Positions 17,931 through 26,801 are shown, counted from the stretch's first letter. The stretch is 51,428 bases of DNA from Dysgonomonas sp. Marseille-P4677 (GCF_016652235.1 NZ_JAEPKU010000015.1:1-51428), one strand, 5' to 3'. Notes: generated by a model not told the origin, from the sequence alone. Made by a program: numbers and translations.

Positions 17931-18389
17931 ATGACTAAAAAATATAGACATAAAATAATAAAAGAAATATTGGCTGAAGTAAATGTCAGTAGTCAAGACA
18001 TGCTTCTTAAGATACTTACAGAAAAAGGGTTTGCACTTACACAAGCTACTCTTTCGCGTGACATTAAAGAACTTCAGATAATCAAATTACCAACATCTCA
18101 GGGCGGATATATTTATCAAATGTCAGGTGGATTAAACAGCAATCAAAGTGACATGTCTCATCTCTCGGCCATTGGATTTGTCAATATCGAATTTTCGGGA
18201 CAACTGGCCGTGATGAAAACCCGCCCCGGATATGCTATGGCCATTGCCAGCGAAATAGACAGTAAAGCATCGGAATATATATTAGGTACAGTAGCGGGTG
18301 ACGACACAATATTACTGATTCCAAGAGAAAATATAAGCAGAGAGCAAGTTATTGCTTCCCTTTCTACATTTATACAAAACATCCAATAG
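17931..18389 (+). CDS. argR: Arginine repressor
   Basis: A 152-residue regulator. The N-terminal winged helix (about residues 1-70) includes ILTEKGFALTQATLSRDIKEL, matching the ArgR SR-containing recognition helix. The C-terminal oligomerisation and arginine-binding domain (about 80-152) includes the acidic TVAGDDTILLI motif, the GxxxDDT arginine contact. It would repress the operon in the presence of arginine. It is the first gene of argR-GNAT-argG and probably regulates its own promoter. Confidence 0.93.
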   Translation: MTKKYRHKIIKEILAEVNVSSQDMLLKILTEKGFALTQATLSRDIKELQIIKLPTSQGGYIYQMSGGLNSNQSDMSHLSAIGFVNIEFSGQLAVMKTRPGYAMAIASEIDSKASEYILGTVAGDDTILLIPRENISREQVIASLSTFIQNIQ

Positions 18390-18398
18390 TAAGTAACA

Positions 18399-19034
18399 AT
18401 GAATAATATAGACGAACTTGTATTAAAACAGCCAATGGAGCAGCAAGATCAACTGACAATACAAATAGCTAATGAAAGCCATTTAGAATATGTACAAACC
18501 ATCTTAGACACTATAGAAGCCGCCGCTAAAGTACGTGGTACCGGTATTGCAAAAAGAAGCCCTGAATATCTGGAGCTGAAGATGAAAGAAGGCAAAGCAA
18601 TCATAGCGCTCATGGGTAAAGAGTTTGCAGGTTTTTGTTACATAGAGTCATGGGGGAACAAACAATTTGTAGCCAACTCGGGACTTATCGTTGTAGAAAA
18701 ATTCAGACAGCACGGCTTAGCTAAGAAAGTAAAGCAATATGCATTTTCTCTCGCCAGAGCGATGTTTCCCGATGCAAAAGTATTCGGCTTAACATCCGGT
18801 GCTGCTGTAATGAAAATAAATACAGAATTAGGTTATGTACCTGTTACATTCGCTCAATTGACGGATGACGAATCATTCTGGCGTGGTTGCCAGGGGTGTG
18901 TCAACTACGATATACTTACTCGCACCGACAGAAAATACTGTATCTGTACTGCCATGCTTTTCGATCCGGAAAAGCAGAAAGAAAAGAAAGAAATAAAAAA
19001 CTTAATAAAAGACCTAAAAAAGCAATTGAAATGA
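18399..19034 (+). CDS. GNAT acetyltransferase in the arginine operon (likely N-acyl-glutamate synthase)
   Basis: A 211-residue GNAT-fold protein. The acyl-CoA region is seen at FVANSGLIVVEKFRQHGLAKKVKQYAF. The N-terminal part carries TILDTIEAAAKVRGTGIAKRSPEYL. Its place between argR and argG, with its stop overlapping the argG start (ATGA), argues for the first step of arginine synthesis, acylation of glutamate. Some Bacteroides are known to use N-succinyl rather than N-acetyl intermediates at the ornithine transcarbamylase step, so it could be a succinyl transferase. That is an inference; the sequence does not reveal the acyl donor. Confidence 0.75.
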   Translation: MNNIDELVLKQPMEQQDQLTIQIANESHLEYVQTILDTIEAAAKVRGTGIAKRSPEYLELKMKEGKAIIALMGKEFAGFCYIESWGNKQFVANSGLIVVEKFRQHGLAKKVKQYAFSLARAMFPDAKVFGLTSGAAVMKINTELGYVPVTFAQLTDDESFWRGCQGCVNYDILTRTDRKYCICTAMLFDPEKQKEKKEIKNLIKDLKKQLK

Positions 19035-20233
19035 AGAAGAAAGTTGTCTTGGCATTTAGTGGAGGATTAGATACATCGTTTTGTGCAAAATACTTATCAG
19101 CTGATCTGGGCTATGAAGTATACACAGCAATAGCAAATACAGGAGGATTTTCTCCTGAAGAACTCAAAGTTGTAGAAGAAAAAGCATATAAGCTTGGCGC
19201 AGCAAAACATGTTAGCCTTGATATTACACAAGAATATTACGAAAAAAGCATCAAATATATGATCTTCGGAAATGTACTTCGTAATGGTACATATCCCATT
19301 TCAGTAAGCTCGGAACGTATTTTTCAAGCGATTGCCATTATCAATTATGCAAAAGAAATCGGAGCCGATGCCGTTGCTCATGGTAGCACTGGAGCAGGAA
19401 ACGATCAGGTGCGTTTCGATCTCACTTTTGATGTGCTAGCACCGGGGATTGAAATCATTACTCCTACCCGCGATATGCTCCTTACACGTGAATATGAAAT
19501 CAACTATCTGAAAGAGCATGGATATGTTGCTGATTTCACAAAAATGGAATATTCAATAAATAAAGGTCTTTGGGGTACAAGCATCGGAGGCAAAGAGACA
19601 TTGAAATCGGAACAAACGCTGCCGGAAAATGCTTATCCATCTCAATTGACAAAACATGAATCGGAAGTTTTGACTCTCGACTTCGAACAAGGTGAAATAG
19701 TCGCTGTAAACGGTGAGAAGTATGCAGACAAAGTAACGGCTATTCAGAAGATAGAAGAAATTACCTCTGCGTATGCTATCGGACGCGATATGCACATCGG
19801 TGATACAATTATAGGGATCAAGGGGCGTGTAGGATTTGAAGCTGCTGCACCATTGGTTATCATCAATGCACATAAAATGTTGGAAAAACATACACTAACC
19901 AAATGGCAACAATACTGGAAAGATCAAGTCGGAAACTGGTATGGCATGTTCCTCCACGAAGCTCAATATTTGGAACCTGTTATGCGGGACATAGAAGCAA
20001 TGCTTTCAAGCTCTCAACAAAACGTAACCGGACGTGTAAGCATCAGATTACAACCATATCATTATACACTTATTGGCGTAGAAAGTGACTTCGACTTAAT
20101 GAAAGCAGATTTTGGAGAGTACGGAGAAGTTAATAAAGCCTGGACATCTGATGATGCTAAAGGGTTTACTAAAATATATGCTATTCCTACTAAAATATTC
20201 CATAGTGTTCAGAAGAAAAACGGAAAAGAATAA
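19031..20233 (+). CDS. argG: Argininosuccinate synthase
   Basis: A 400-residue enzyme that joins citrulline and aspartate with ATP. The start chosen is ATG 19031, giving KKKVVLAFSGGLDTSF with the ATP-binding P-loop motif SGGLDTS at residues 9-15; a longer frame from 18887 would add 48 unrelated residues that overlap the GNAT gene. The 4-base ATGA overlap with the GNAT stop supports this start. Other motifs are AHGSTGAGNDQVRF and the citrulline-binding-region sequence ITPTRDMLLTREYEINYL. A stem-loop follows the gene before argC. Confidence 0.93.
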   Translation: MKKKVVLAFSGGLDTSFCAKYLSADLGYEVYTAIANTGGFSPEELKVVEEKAYKLGAAKHVSLDITQEYYEKSIKYMIFGNVLRNGTYPISVSSERIFQAIAIINYAKEIGADAVAHGSTGAGNDQVRFDLTFDVLAPGIEIITPTRDMLLTREYEINYLKEHGYVADFTKMEYSINKGLWGTSIGGKETLKSEQTLPENAYPSQLTKHESEVLTLDFEQGEIVAVNGEKYADKVTAIQKIEEITSAYAIGRDMHIGDTIIGIKGRVGFEAAAPLVIINAHKMLEKHTLTKWQQYWKDQVGNWYGMFLHEAQYLEPVMRDIEAMLSSSQQNVTGRVSIRLQPYHYTLIGVESDFDLMKADFGEYGEVNKAWTSDDAKGFTKIYAIPTKIFHSVQKKNGKE

Positions 20234-20289
20234 TACATATATTTTCCAATTATCTATATAAATAGTCATAAAAGAATGGCTTAGCAGAT

Positions 20290-20329
20290 AAAAGTAACAG
20301 TAACAAAACGCAAATAAACTGTTACTTTT
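20290..20329 (+). terminator. Hairpin between argG and argC
   Basis: A 12-bp perfect stem, AAAAGTAACAGT (20290-20301) and ACTGTTACTTTT (20318-20329), with a 16-base loop, followed by GTCACTTTTTAG. It may be a full or partial terminator. No clear TAnnTTTG lies between it and argC, so argC probably depends on readthrough or on an unrecognised promoter. Confidence 0.7.
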
Positions 20330-20461
20330 GTCACTTTTTAGTTAAATATACTAGTCAGGTAAATTTTATAAAGTATTTTTATGGAAAACAAATTGATGTT
20401 TTCTCTATAAGTTAAGAACCATAAAGATACATTTCTAAGAATTCCCGAAATAATAAATAAT

Positions 20462-21430
20462 ATGATAAGAGCAGGAATTATAGGTGGAGCCGGTTATACT
20501 GCCGGAGAACTAATTAGAATATTAATAAATCATCCGAATGTAGATTTGGTATTTGTAAATAGCACTAGTAATGCCGGAAATAAACTCACAGATGTACATT
20601 CCGGATTATTGGGTGAAACTGAAATCAGCTTTACCGATCAACTACCTTACGACAAAATAGATGTTTTATTTTTCTGTACAGCACATGGAGATACAAAGAA
20701 ATTCTTAGAAGCTAACGAAGTGTCAAAACATCTAAAAATAATTGATCTATCAACAGACTATCGCCACAAAGCTGAAGGTAATAATTTCATTTATGGATTG
20801 CCGGAGTTGAATAAAGAAGAAATTAAAAAGGCCTCATACATCGCTAATCCCGGTTGTTTTGCAACTGCAATACAGTTAGCTCTACTTCCTATGGCCAAGG
20901 CGGGTCTATTAAATAGCGAAATACATGTAAACGCTATAACCGGCTCAACTGGTGCTGGTGTAAAATCCTCTGCAACATCCCATTATAGTTGGAGAGAAAA
21001 TAATATATCTGTATATAAAGCATTCGAACATCAACATTTGGCCGAGATCCGTCAATCTTTAGAAAAGCTATATCCTGATTTTGATGAAGATATAAACTTT
21101 ATACCTGTTAGAGGTAATTTTACACGGGGTATTTTTGTGTCTAGTTATCTTGAGTATAATGATTCTATTGATGAAGCTTACAAGCTGTATCAGGAATTTT
21201 ATAAAGACAGTCCGTTTGTTATAATTTCCGAAAAAAATATAGACTTGAAACAAGTTGTAAATACAAACAAATGTATTCTGCATTTAGAAAAACACGGAAA
21301 TAAGTTACTTATTCTTTCATGCATCGACAATCTTGTAAAAGGAGCTTCGGGACAGGCTGTACACAATATGAACCTAATCTTCGATCTAGAAGAAACAACA
21401 GGATTAAGATTAAAAGCCAGTGCATTTTAA
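20462..21430 (+). CDS. argC: N-acetyl(succinyl)-gamma-glutamyl-phosphate reductase
   Basis: A 322-residue NADPH-dependent enzyme that reduces acyl-glutamyl phosphate to the semialdehyde. The Rossmann start is AGIIGGAGYTAGELIRIL and the catalytic Cys motif is ASYIANPGCFATA. The substrate-region motifs VNAITGSTGAGVKSSA and HQHLAEI are also present. If this organism uses succinylated intermediates, the natural substrate would be the N-succinyl form. It is followed by the glycosyltransferase after 21 bases. Confidence 0.93.
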   Translation: MIRAGIIGGAGYTAGELIRILINHPNVDLVFVNSTSNAGNKLTDVHSGLLGETEISFTDQLPYDKIDVLFFCTAHGDTKKFLEANEVSKHLKIIDLSTDYRHKAEGNNFIYGLPELNKEEIKKASYIANPGCFATAIQLALLPMAKAGLLNSEIHVNAITGSTGAGVKSSATSHYSWRENNISVYKAFEHQHLAEIRQSLEKLYPDFDEDINFIPVRGNFTRGIFVSSYLEYNDSIDEAYKLYQEFYKDSPFVIISEKNIDLKQVVNTNKCILHLEKHGNKLLILSCIDNLVKGASGQAVHNMNLIFDLEETTGLRLKASAF

Positions 21431-21451
21431 CTTATCTCCAAACACGATCAT

Positions 21452-22579
21452 ATGAACATAACTTTTGCTACAACATTCCCTTCAATAGATATTAAATACT
21501 GGTCTGGAACAGTTTTTTTCATGGCTAAAAACCTAGAAAAAAAAGCATCGGTGGACTACATCACTAATATGGAAGATGTGAATCCCCTATCTCTCAAATT
21601 GAAAAGGCGATTATTTAATCGTAATAAAGTCTACTATACCGATAGGTCTCCTGAGGTAGGAAAAGGTTATGCAAAAGAGATAATAAAAAGGATGTCTTCT
21701 TCCTCAGATATAGTATTTTCGCCAAGTTCCATCCCATTAACCTATCTTGATGTAAAGCAGCCAAAAGTATTTTACACAGATTCTACCTTTTCGTCTATGA
21801 TCGGATATTATAATTGGTTCGACAATGCTTGTTCCAGATATATCAAAGAAGGAATTAAAGCCGAACGCAAATCGCTAGAAAACTGTAACTTGGCCATCTA
21901 TTCTTCACACTGGGCTGCTGAGAGTGCTATAAACGACTATGGAATAAATCCTCAAAAAGTTAAAGTGGTTCCTTTTGGAGCAAATATTCACAGAAGTTTA
22001 TTATTAGATGATATAAAAGATATAATAAAAAAACGAGATCCACAAATATGTAAAATTCTTTTTCTTGGTGTAGAATGGCAACGAAAAGGCGCAGACATTG
22101 TTGTTGAAGCGGTGAAGATCTTAAATGATATGGGATTACCGACAGAATTGCATATGGTGGGTCTTCCCGAACTTCCGATAAATGAAATCCCACCTTATAT
22201 CAAGAATCATGGATTTATAAGTAAAGCTACAAATGACGGACTAAAAAAGATAGAGGACTTGATTCAATCTAGTCATTTTTTATTTGTACCATCCAGAGCA
22301 GAAGCTTATGGCGTAGTATTTAGTGAAGCTATGTCGTTGGGTGTCCCTTGTATATCTGCCAAAACAGGAGGAATTCCTTCTATTGTAAAAAACGAGCTAA
22401 ATGGAATAATCCTCGATTTAGATGCCAAACCAAGAGAATATGCAAAAAACATATACAATACATATTCAGATAAAAATTATTACAATAAATTATCTTTATC
22501 TGCATTCAATGACTTTGAAACCCGACTCAACTGGGATGTCGCCATGGATACCATAATTAAATATATGAAAGGATTATAA
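21452..22579 (+). CDS. GT4-like glycosyltransferase within the arginine operon
   Basis: A 375-residue cytoplasmic glycosyltransferase of the GT-B fold. The C-terminal donor-binding region carries SRAEAYGVVFSEAMSLGVP, matching the GT4 E-x7-E motif, followed by CISAKTGGIPSIV. The N-terminal half is less conserved. The sugar donor and acceptor are unknown. It sits between argC (21 bases) and the MutS-like gene (1 base), in the same direction, so it is co-transcribed. A link to arginine synthesis is not evident; see the finding on this insertion. Confidence 0.8.
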   Translation: MNITFATTFPSIDIKYWSGTVFFMAKNLEKKASVDYITNMEDVNPLSLKLKRRLFNRNKVYYTDRSPEVGKGYAKEIIKRMSSSSDIVFSPSSIPLTYLDVKQPKVFYTDSTFSSMIGYYNWFDNACSRYIKEGIKAERKSLENCNLAIYSSHWAAESAINDYGINPQKVKVVPFGANIHRSLLLDDIKDIIKKRDPQICKILFLGVEWQRKGADIVVEAVKILNDMGLPTELHMVGLPELPINEIPPYIKNHGFISKATNDGLKKIEDLIQSSHFLFVPSRAEAYGVVFSEAMSLGVPCISAKTGGIPSIVKNELNGIILDLDAKPREYAKNIYNTYSDKNYYNKLSLSAFNDFETRLNWDVAMDTIIKYMKGL

Positions 22580-22580
22580 T

Positions 22581-23927
22581 ATGAAGTTTGAAGTTGACTC
22601 GCAAACCTTAAAAGACTTGGAAATCTTTGATACAGTCAAAGACGGTACATCTGTTTTTAGTCTATTCAATTTTACCCAATGTCATGGTGGTAGAAGAGTG
22701 CTTTATAACTTTCTGTCAAATCCGCTGACCGACATAGATACAATCACCGAACGAACAGATACAATTGCTTTCTTTCAGAAATATCATCCGGATGGTCTGA
22801 GGGTAGATAAGAATTCTTTAGATTTTGCCGAATACTACCTCAGGCATAATGATTTTCCACCGCGCACGCCATCCTGGTTTACGGCAATCGAACGAATGAT
22901 AAGTGATCGAATAAGCGCTAATGCTGAATATTATTTTGTAAAGAAAGGCGTGGAGTCAATTGTCGATTTAATAAAATCGATCAACAAATTCTTTCATATA
23001 ATTACTCAAATATCTGATAAAAATAAACTCCCTAGGCTTTTAGAAAAAAATAATGAAGAGCTATCAAAAATACTCTCTAAAGGAGAATATGCTGATGTAT
23101 TGAAGTTAAATACTATCAGAGCTTATGATACGTCTACTTTAGACTATATGTTTCGTAAAACACATAAGAAAGATATTTCCTTTTTTTTGGAACTTATATA
23201 TGAATATGATGCTTTCTTATCTGTAGCAAAAGCAGCTATAAAACACAACTTTAGCTATGCTAAAATTGTACCTGATTCGGAGAATTGTTTTGATATAAAA
23301 GGCTTGTATCATCCATTTGTGACTAATGCTATAGCAAACGATGTAAAATTTGAACAAGCATCCAACCTCCTATTCATCTCCGGCCCCAATATGGCAGGAA
23401 AATCAACTTTTCTAAAAGCAATGGGGCTAGCTATTTATTTGGCCCATATAGGATTTCCTGTTCCGGCTTCAGTCATGAGGTTAAGTGTATTATCCGGACT
23501 ATGTACTGCTATAAATATTTCCGACAACTTAAATTCGGGATATAGTCATTTCTATGCCGAAGTAATGAGGATAAAAAATGTTGCCTACAAACTGAAAACA
23601 AATAAGAATATGCTGGTTATATTCGACGAATTATTCAGAGGTACAAATGTAAAAGATGCTTACGATGGAACATTGGCTGTCGTATCAGCTTTTACCGATA
23701 TAAAAAGTTCCTTCTTTGTTATATCATCTCACATTGTTGAGGTCACTAAAGAATTACAGGAAAATAAAAGTATCGAATTTGCTCATTTCGAAATCTTAGA
23801 AGAAAACGGGCATCCCCAATATACATATAAATTAAAAGAAGGTATATCGGATGTAAGATTGGGTATGTATATAATAAATAAAGAAAATCTGATAGAAATA
23901 ATAAACGATATAAATAAAGAAAACTAA
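22581..23927 (+). CDS. Short MutS-family ATPase lacking mismatch-recognition domain
   Basis: A 448-residue MutS-type ATPase. Walker A is GPNMAGKST (residues 268-276), and the Walker B-like region has LVIFDELFRGTN (DELFRGTN at 349-356). The N-terminal half is a helical core/lever region (MutS domain III type) and the C-terminal half is the ABC-like ATPase. There is no domain I with the mismatch-binding Phe-x-Glu and no C-terminal Smr nuclease domain. It is therefore not canonical MutS or MutS2. Short MutS-like proteins of this kind occur in Bacteroidetes; their substrate is unknown. It is 1 base from each neighbour. Confidence 0.85.
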   Translation: MKFEVDSQTLKDLEIFDTVKDGTSVFSLFNFTQCHGGRRVLYNFLSNPLTDIDTITERTDTIAFFQKYHPDGLRVDKNSLDFAEYYLRHNDFPPRTPSWFTAIERMISDRISANAEYYFVKKGVESIVDLIKSINKFFHIITQISDKNKLPRLLEKNNEELSKILSKGEYADVLKLNTIRAYDTSTLDYMFRKTHKKDISFFLELIYEYDAFLSVAKAAIKHNFSYAKIVPDSENCFDIKGLYHPFVTNAIANDVKFEQASNLLFISGPNMAGKSTFLKAMGLAIYLAHIGFPVPASVMRLSVLSGLCTAINISDNLNSGYSHFYAEVMRIKNVAYKLKTNKNMLVIFDELFRGTNVKDAYDGTLAVVSAFTDIKSSFFVISSHIVEVTKELQENKSIEFAHFEILEENGHPQYTYKLKEGISDVRLGMYIINKENLIEIINDINKEN

Positions 23928-23928
23928 A

Positions 23929-25050
23929 ATGAAACTATTTGACGTATTCCCTCTATTTAACCTAAATATAGTAAAAGGTGAAGGCTGCTATGTATATGAT
24001 GATAAAGGGGATGAATATCTAGATCTATACGGTGGCCATGCTGTCATTTCGGTAGGACATACACATCCTTATTATGTAGAAAAAATAACTGATCAATTAA
24101 ATAAAATTGGGTTTTACTCCAATTCTGTAATAAATGAGCTTCAACAAGAAGTTGCACAAAAACTAGGGGAACAATGCGGTTATCCTGATTACTTCCTATT
24201 TCTTATCAATTCAGGAGCAGAAGCAAATGAAAATGCAATAAAACTGGCATCATTTCACAATGGACGTAAAAAAGTTTTAGCATTCAAAAAAGCATTTCAC
24301 GGACGGACATCTGTAACTGTTGCCACCACAGATATTCCGGCCTATTCTGCACCTGTAAACGAAAATACGAACGTAACCTTTGTTCCGTTCAACGACATCA
24401 ATCTTGTAAAAAAAGAACTAGAAACAAAAGAATATTGCTCTGTAATTATTGAAGGAATACAAGGAGTTGCCGGCATACAAATACCGGATGACGAGTTCAT
24501 GAAACAACTTCGTAAGGTATGTACCGAAACCGGAACGATCCTCATTCTTGATGAAATACAATCGGGATACGGACGTAGCGGAAAATTCTTTGCCCATCAA
24601 TATACAGGAATAGAAGCCGATATCATTACGGTTGCGAAAGGAATAGGAAACGGTTTTCCTATGGCTGGTGTCTTGATTAATCCTATGTTCAAAGCTGTAT
24701 ACGGACAGTTAGGTACAACCTTTGGAGGCAACCATCTGGCTTGTACTGCAGCTATTGCTGTTTTGGATATAATGAAAGAAGAAAGATTAATTGAAAACTC
24801 ATACAAAGTTGGAGAATTCCTGATAGATGAACTCAGAAAATTCCCTCAGATAAAAGAAGTCAGAGGCCGCGGTTTAATGATAGGTATGGAATTTGACAAA
24901 CCTATTAAAGAAAAACGGAGCAAACTGTTGTACGAAGAAAAAGTCTTCACTGGAGCTACCGGAACAAATGTATTTCGCTTATTGCCTCCACTTTGCCTGA
25001 CAATAGAACAAGCAAAAGTATTTCTGGAAAGATTCAAAAAAGTTTTATAA
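23929..25050 (+). CDS. argD: Acetylornithine (succinylornithine) aminotransferase
   Basis: A 373-residue class III PLP aminotransferase converting acyl-glutamate semialdehyde to acylornithine. Visible motifs are LINSGAEANENAIKLA, AFHGRTSVTVATT, the cofactor-binding LILDEIQSGYGRSGKF and the lysine region TVAKGIGNGFPMAGVL. It is the last gene of the operon and ends at a stem-loop. In a succinylated pathway it would act on N-succinylornithine. The downstream arginine genes argB, argF and argH are not in the window. Confidence 0.92.
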   Translation: MKLFDVFPLFNLNIVKGEGCYVYDDKGDEYLDLYGGHAVISVGHTHPYYVEKITDQLNKIGFYSNSVINELQQEVAQKLGEQCGYPDYFLFLINSGAEANENAIKLASFHNGRKKVLAFKKAFHGRTSVTVATTDIPAYSAPVNENTNVTFVPFNDINLVKKELETKEYCSVIIEGIQGVAGIQIPDDEFMKQLRKVCTETGTILILDEIQSGYGRSGKFFAHQYTGIEADIITVAKGIGNGFPMAGVLINPMFKAVYGQLGTTFGGNHLACTAAIAVLDIMKEERLIENSYKVGEFLIDELRKFPQIKEVRGRGLMIGMEFDKPIKEKRSKLLYEEKVFTGATGTNVFRLLPPLCLTIEQAKVFLERFKKVL

Positions 25051-25051
25051 T

Positions 25052-25080
25052 AGAGGGGAGTCTACCTCTCCTCTTATTTT
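25052..25080. terminator. Terminator between argD and DUF2752
   Basis: AGAGGGGAG (25052-25060) and CTCTCCTCT (25066-25074) form a 9-bp stem with one G-U pair and a 5-base loop, followed by TATTTTATT. It ends argD transcription and overlaps the end of the convergent DUF2752 gene. Confidence 0.7.
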
Positions 25081-25486
25081 ATTGAGGAGGAGCAAGATAA
25101 TAAAAAGGCCAGAGTGGAATATTTCTTAAAATAAAGAACAAAATAACTGATATAAGAAGGCTGTATCCAAAAGTTGATGAGAATACAAAGCTCGTTAGAT
25201 ATTGCTCTTGTTTCAATATATAAACCCTTACAGCCATATAATAAAAGTAAGTAAGAAAAGGCAAAGCGACAAGAAAGAAGATATTATAGCGAAAGGCATT
25301 TAATATATCGCCATGAAGGAGTAAATGCAAGGCGCGCTGCCCGCCACATCCGGGACATTCCAATCCGGTAATTTCTCGAAAGCTACAAAGTGCATTATCT
25401 CCTGTCATATTATAAAACAGATAATAGACAAGGACAATGGCAAAGGGAAATAAAATCGACAGCAGAAGTAACAGATATTTCTTCAT
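25079..25486 (-). CDS. DUF2752 membrane protein
   Basis: A 135-residue membrane protein with three hydrophobic segments. The DUF2752 signature is GLECPGCGGQRALHLLLHGD, with two Cys that may coordinate or form a disulfide. Function is unknown. Its start codon lies immediately behind a hairpin (25495-25523), and the CD225-like gene is 66 bases upstream in the same direction. This pairing of DUF2752 with a CD225/TM2-like small membrane protein recurs in Bacteroidetes, from memory. Confidence 0.85.
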   Translation of the reverse strand: MKKYLLLLLSILFPFAIVLVYYLFYNMTGDNALCSFREITGLECPGCGGQRALHLLLHGDILNAFRYNIFFLVALPFLTYFYYMAVRVYILKQEQYLTSFVFSSTFGYSLLISVILFFILRNIPLWPFYYLAPPQ

Positions 25487-25494
25487 AAAAGAGA

Positions 25495-25523
25495 GGAAGG
25501 TAATTCCGATGAAATTACCTTCC
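25495..25523 (-). terminator. Hairpin between the CD225-like and DUF2752 genes
   Basis: GGAAGGTAATT (25495-25505) and AATTACCTTCC (25513-25523) form an 11-bp perfect stem with a 7-base loop. Read leftward it is followed by TCTCTTTT and then the ATG of DUF2752 at 25486. It looks like a terminator or attenuator, and in a readthrough transcript it would occupy the ribosome-binding region. Confidence 0.65.
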
Positions 25524-25552
25524 CATTTATAATAGATATAAAACTTTCAGGA

Positions 25553-25945
25553 TTAACGATATGCTTCCATCATTGTTTCATACTGTTCCATAATAGCAGC
25601 AATACCACCGGCCATAACAATAGAAATTATGATCCAAACGATAGAAAGAACAACAGTACCTATAGCTATTAATGACAGTAATTTAGCATTCTTTGCTGAA
25701 CTTTCTGCTCCTGCATAATCGCCCGCAAAATATTTTGAATCTACCTGTGTAGAGAAAACAATAGCTATAATACCGAGAATTACCCCAACACAGCTTACCC
25801 AACCACAACAGGTAATTAAACTTACTATTGTTGCAATAATTGCTAGAGCTAGATTATTATTAGGTTTTTCCGGTTTCACTTCGCTATCCCATGCATTAGT
25901 TTGTTGAGCAGGATCTTGATAACTTGGATTGTCTAATTCTGTCAT
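25553..25945 (-). CDS. CD225/dispanin-like small membrane protein
   Basis: A 130-residue protein with a soluble Pro/Asn-rich N-terminus (residues 1-35) and two hydrophobic helices (about 38-66 and 88-122). A CCG segment (LITCCGWVSCVGVILGIIAI) precedes the AGDYAGAESSAKNAKLLSLI linker, typical of CD225/dispanin proteins. Function in bacteria is unknown. It lies upstream of DUF2752 and has a candidate promoter at 25981. Confidence 0.75.
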   Translation of the reverse strand: MTELDNPSYQDPAQQTNAWDSEVKPEKPNNNLALAIIATIVSLITCCGWVSCVGVILGIIAIVFSTQVDSKYFAGDYAGAESSAKNAKLLSLIAIGTVVLSIVWIIISIVMAGGIAAIMEQYETMMEAYR

Positions 25946-25980
25946 AATAGTATATGATTTTAAAGATTGTTAATAGAATT

Positions 25981-25988
25981 CAAATATA
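25981..25988 (-). promoter_or_regulatory. Candidate -7 promoter element for the CD225-like gene
   Basis: Read leftward, TATATTTG matches TAnnTTTG, 35 bases before the CD225-like start codon. The -33 region is not convincing. Confidence 0.4.
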
Positions 25989-26057
25989 TAGAAAAATATA
26001 ATATGCAGAAAGAAAAATTAGTTATAACTTCGTTGCCGCTCCAAATAATGCTTAGTC

Positions 26058-26801
26058 ATGAATAAAAGACATGTTCTATACATCTTTATAACTATCACCT
26101 TGACAGCCATTCTTTGTGGAGGGCTATATATAGGTTTTACCAACGGATATATCCGCATGAACTATCCATCATTCGAGAATTATCCGGTGCAAGGCATTGA
26201 TGTTTCTCACCATCAACAGAAAATAAATTGGGGTAAACTGGATAAAAAGGCTGTTCAGTTCGCATTCTTAAAAGCTACTGAAGGAGGAAATCATAAAGAT
26301 TCCATGTTTCAAGAAAACTGGAGAGAAGCCATCCATCATAATATTCCTGTTGCGGCCTATCATTTTTTCACCTTTTGTAAAGATGGAGAGGAACAAGCCC
26401 GCAACTATATCCATTATGTTCCTAAAGACAGCATTGATCTTCCGCCTATTATCGATCTTGAATATGGGGGAAACTGTGCAATTGAAAATCGTAAAGAAGA
26501 CTTAATCTCTGAAATAGAAAAATATTTCGAAATTATCGAGGACCACTATCAGAGAAAGGTTATAATTTACACAACGAACGAGTTTTATAAGAACTATTTG
26601 ATAAATCAATTCCCGGAAAATCCCATATGGATACGTGATATACTATCCGAGCCTAACCTCCCTGATGGGCGCAATTGGATGTTTTGGCAATTTACAAACA
26701 AAGGAAAACTCGAAGGTATCAATACCCCTGTCGACTTAAATGCTTTTAATGGAAGTAGAGAGGAATTTGAGAAACTACTAATAATTAAGGAGGAGCAATA
26801 A
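26058..26801 (+). CDS. GH25 lysozyme-like muramidase
   Basis: A 247-residue protein with an N-terminal membrane segment (about residues 6-28; signal anchor or signal peptide) followed by a GH25 domain. Motifs include VQGIDVSHHQQKINWGKL, FAFLKATEGGNHKDSMFQEN, VAAYHFFTFC and PPIIDLEYGGNC. The Asp/Glu of GIDVSHHQ and of IIDLEYG correspond to the GH25 catalytic carboxylates. It would cleave beta-1,4 bonds in peptidoglycan, acting in the periplasm for wall remodelling. No phage or lysis genes are beside it. Confidence 0.9.
   Translation: MNKRHVLYIFITITLTAILCGGLYIGFTNGYIRMNYPSFENYPVQGIDVSHHQQKINWGKLDKKAVQFAFLKATEGGNHKDSMFQENWREAIHHNIPVAAYHFFTFCKDGEEQARNYIHYVPKDSIDLPPIIDLEYGGNCAIENRKEDLISEIEKYFEIIEDHYQRKVIIYTTNEFYKNYLINQFPENPIWIRDILSEPNLPDGRNWMFWQFTNKGKLEGINTPVDLNAFNGSREEFEKLLIIKEEQ

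Noticed and set aside
18887-19030. Upstream extension of argG by 48 codons
   Set aside because: It overlaps the GNAT gene in another frame, adds no ArgG-like residues, and the ATGA overlap at 19031 gives the expected N-terminus.
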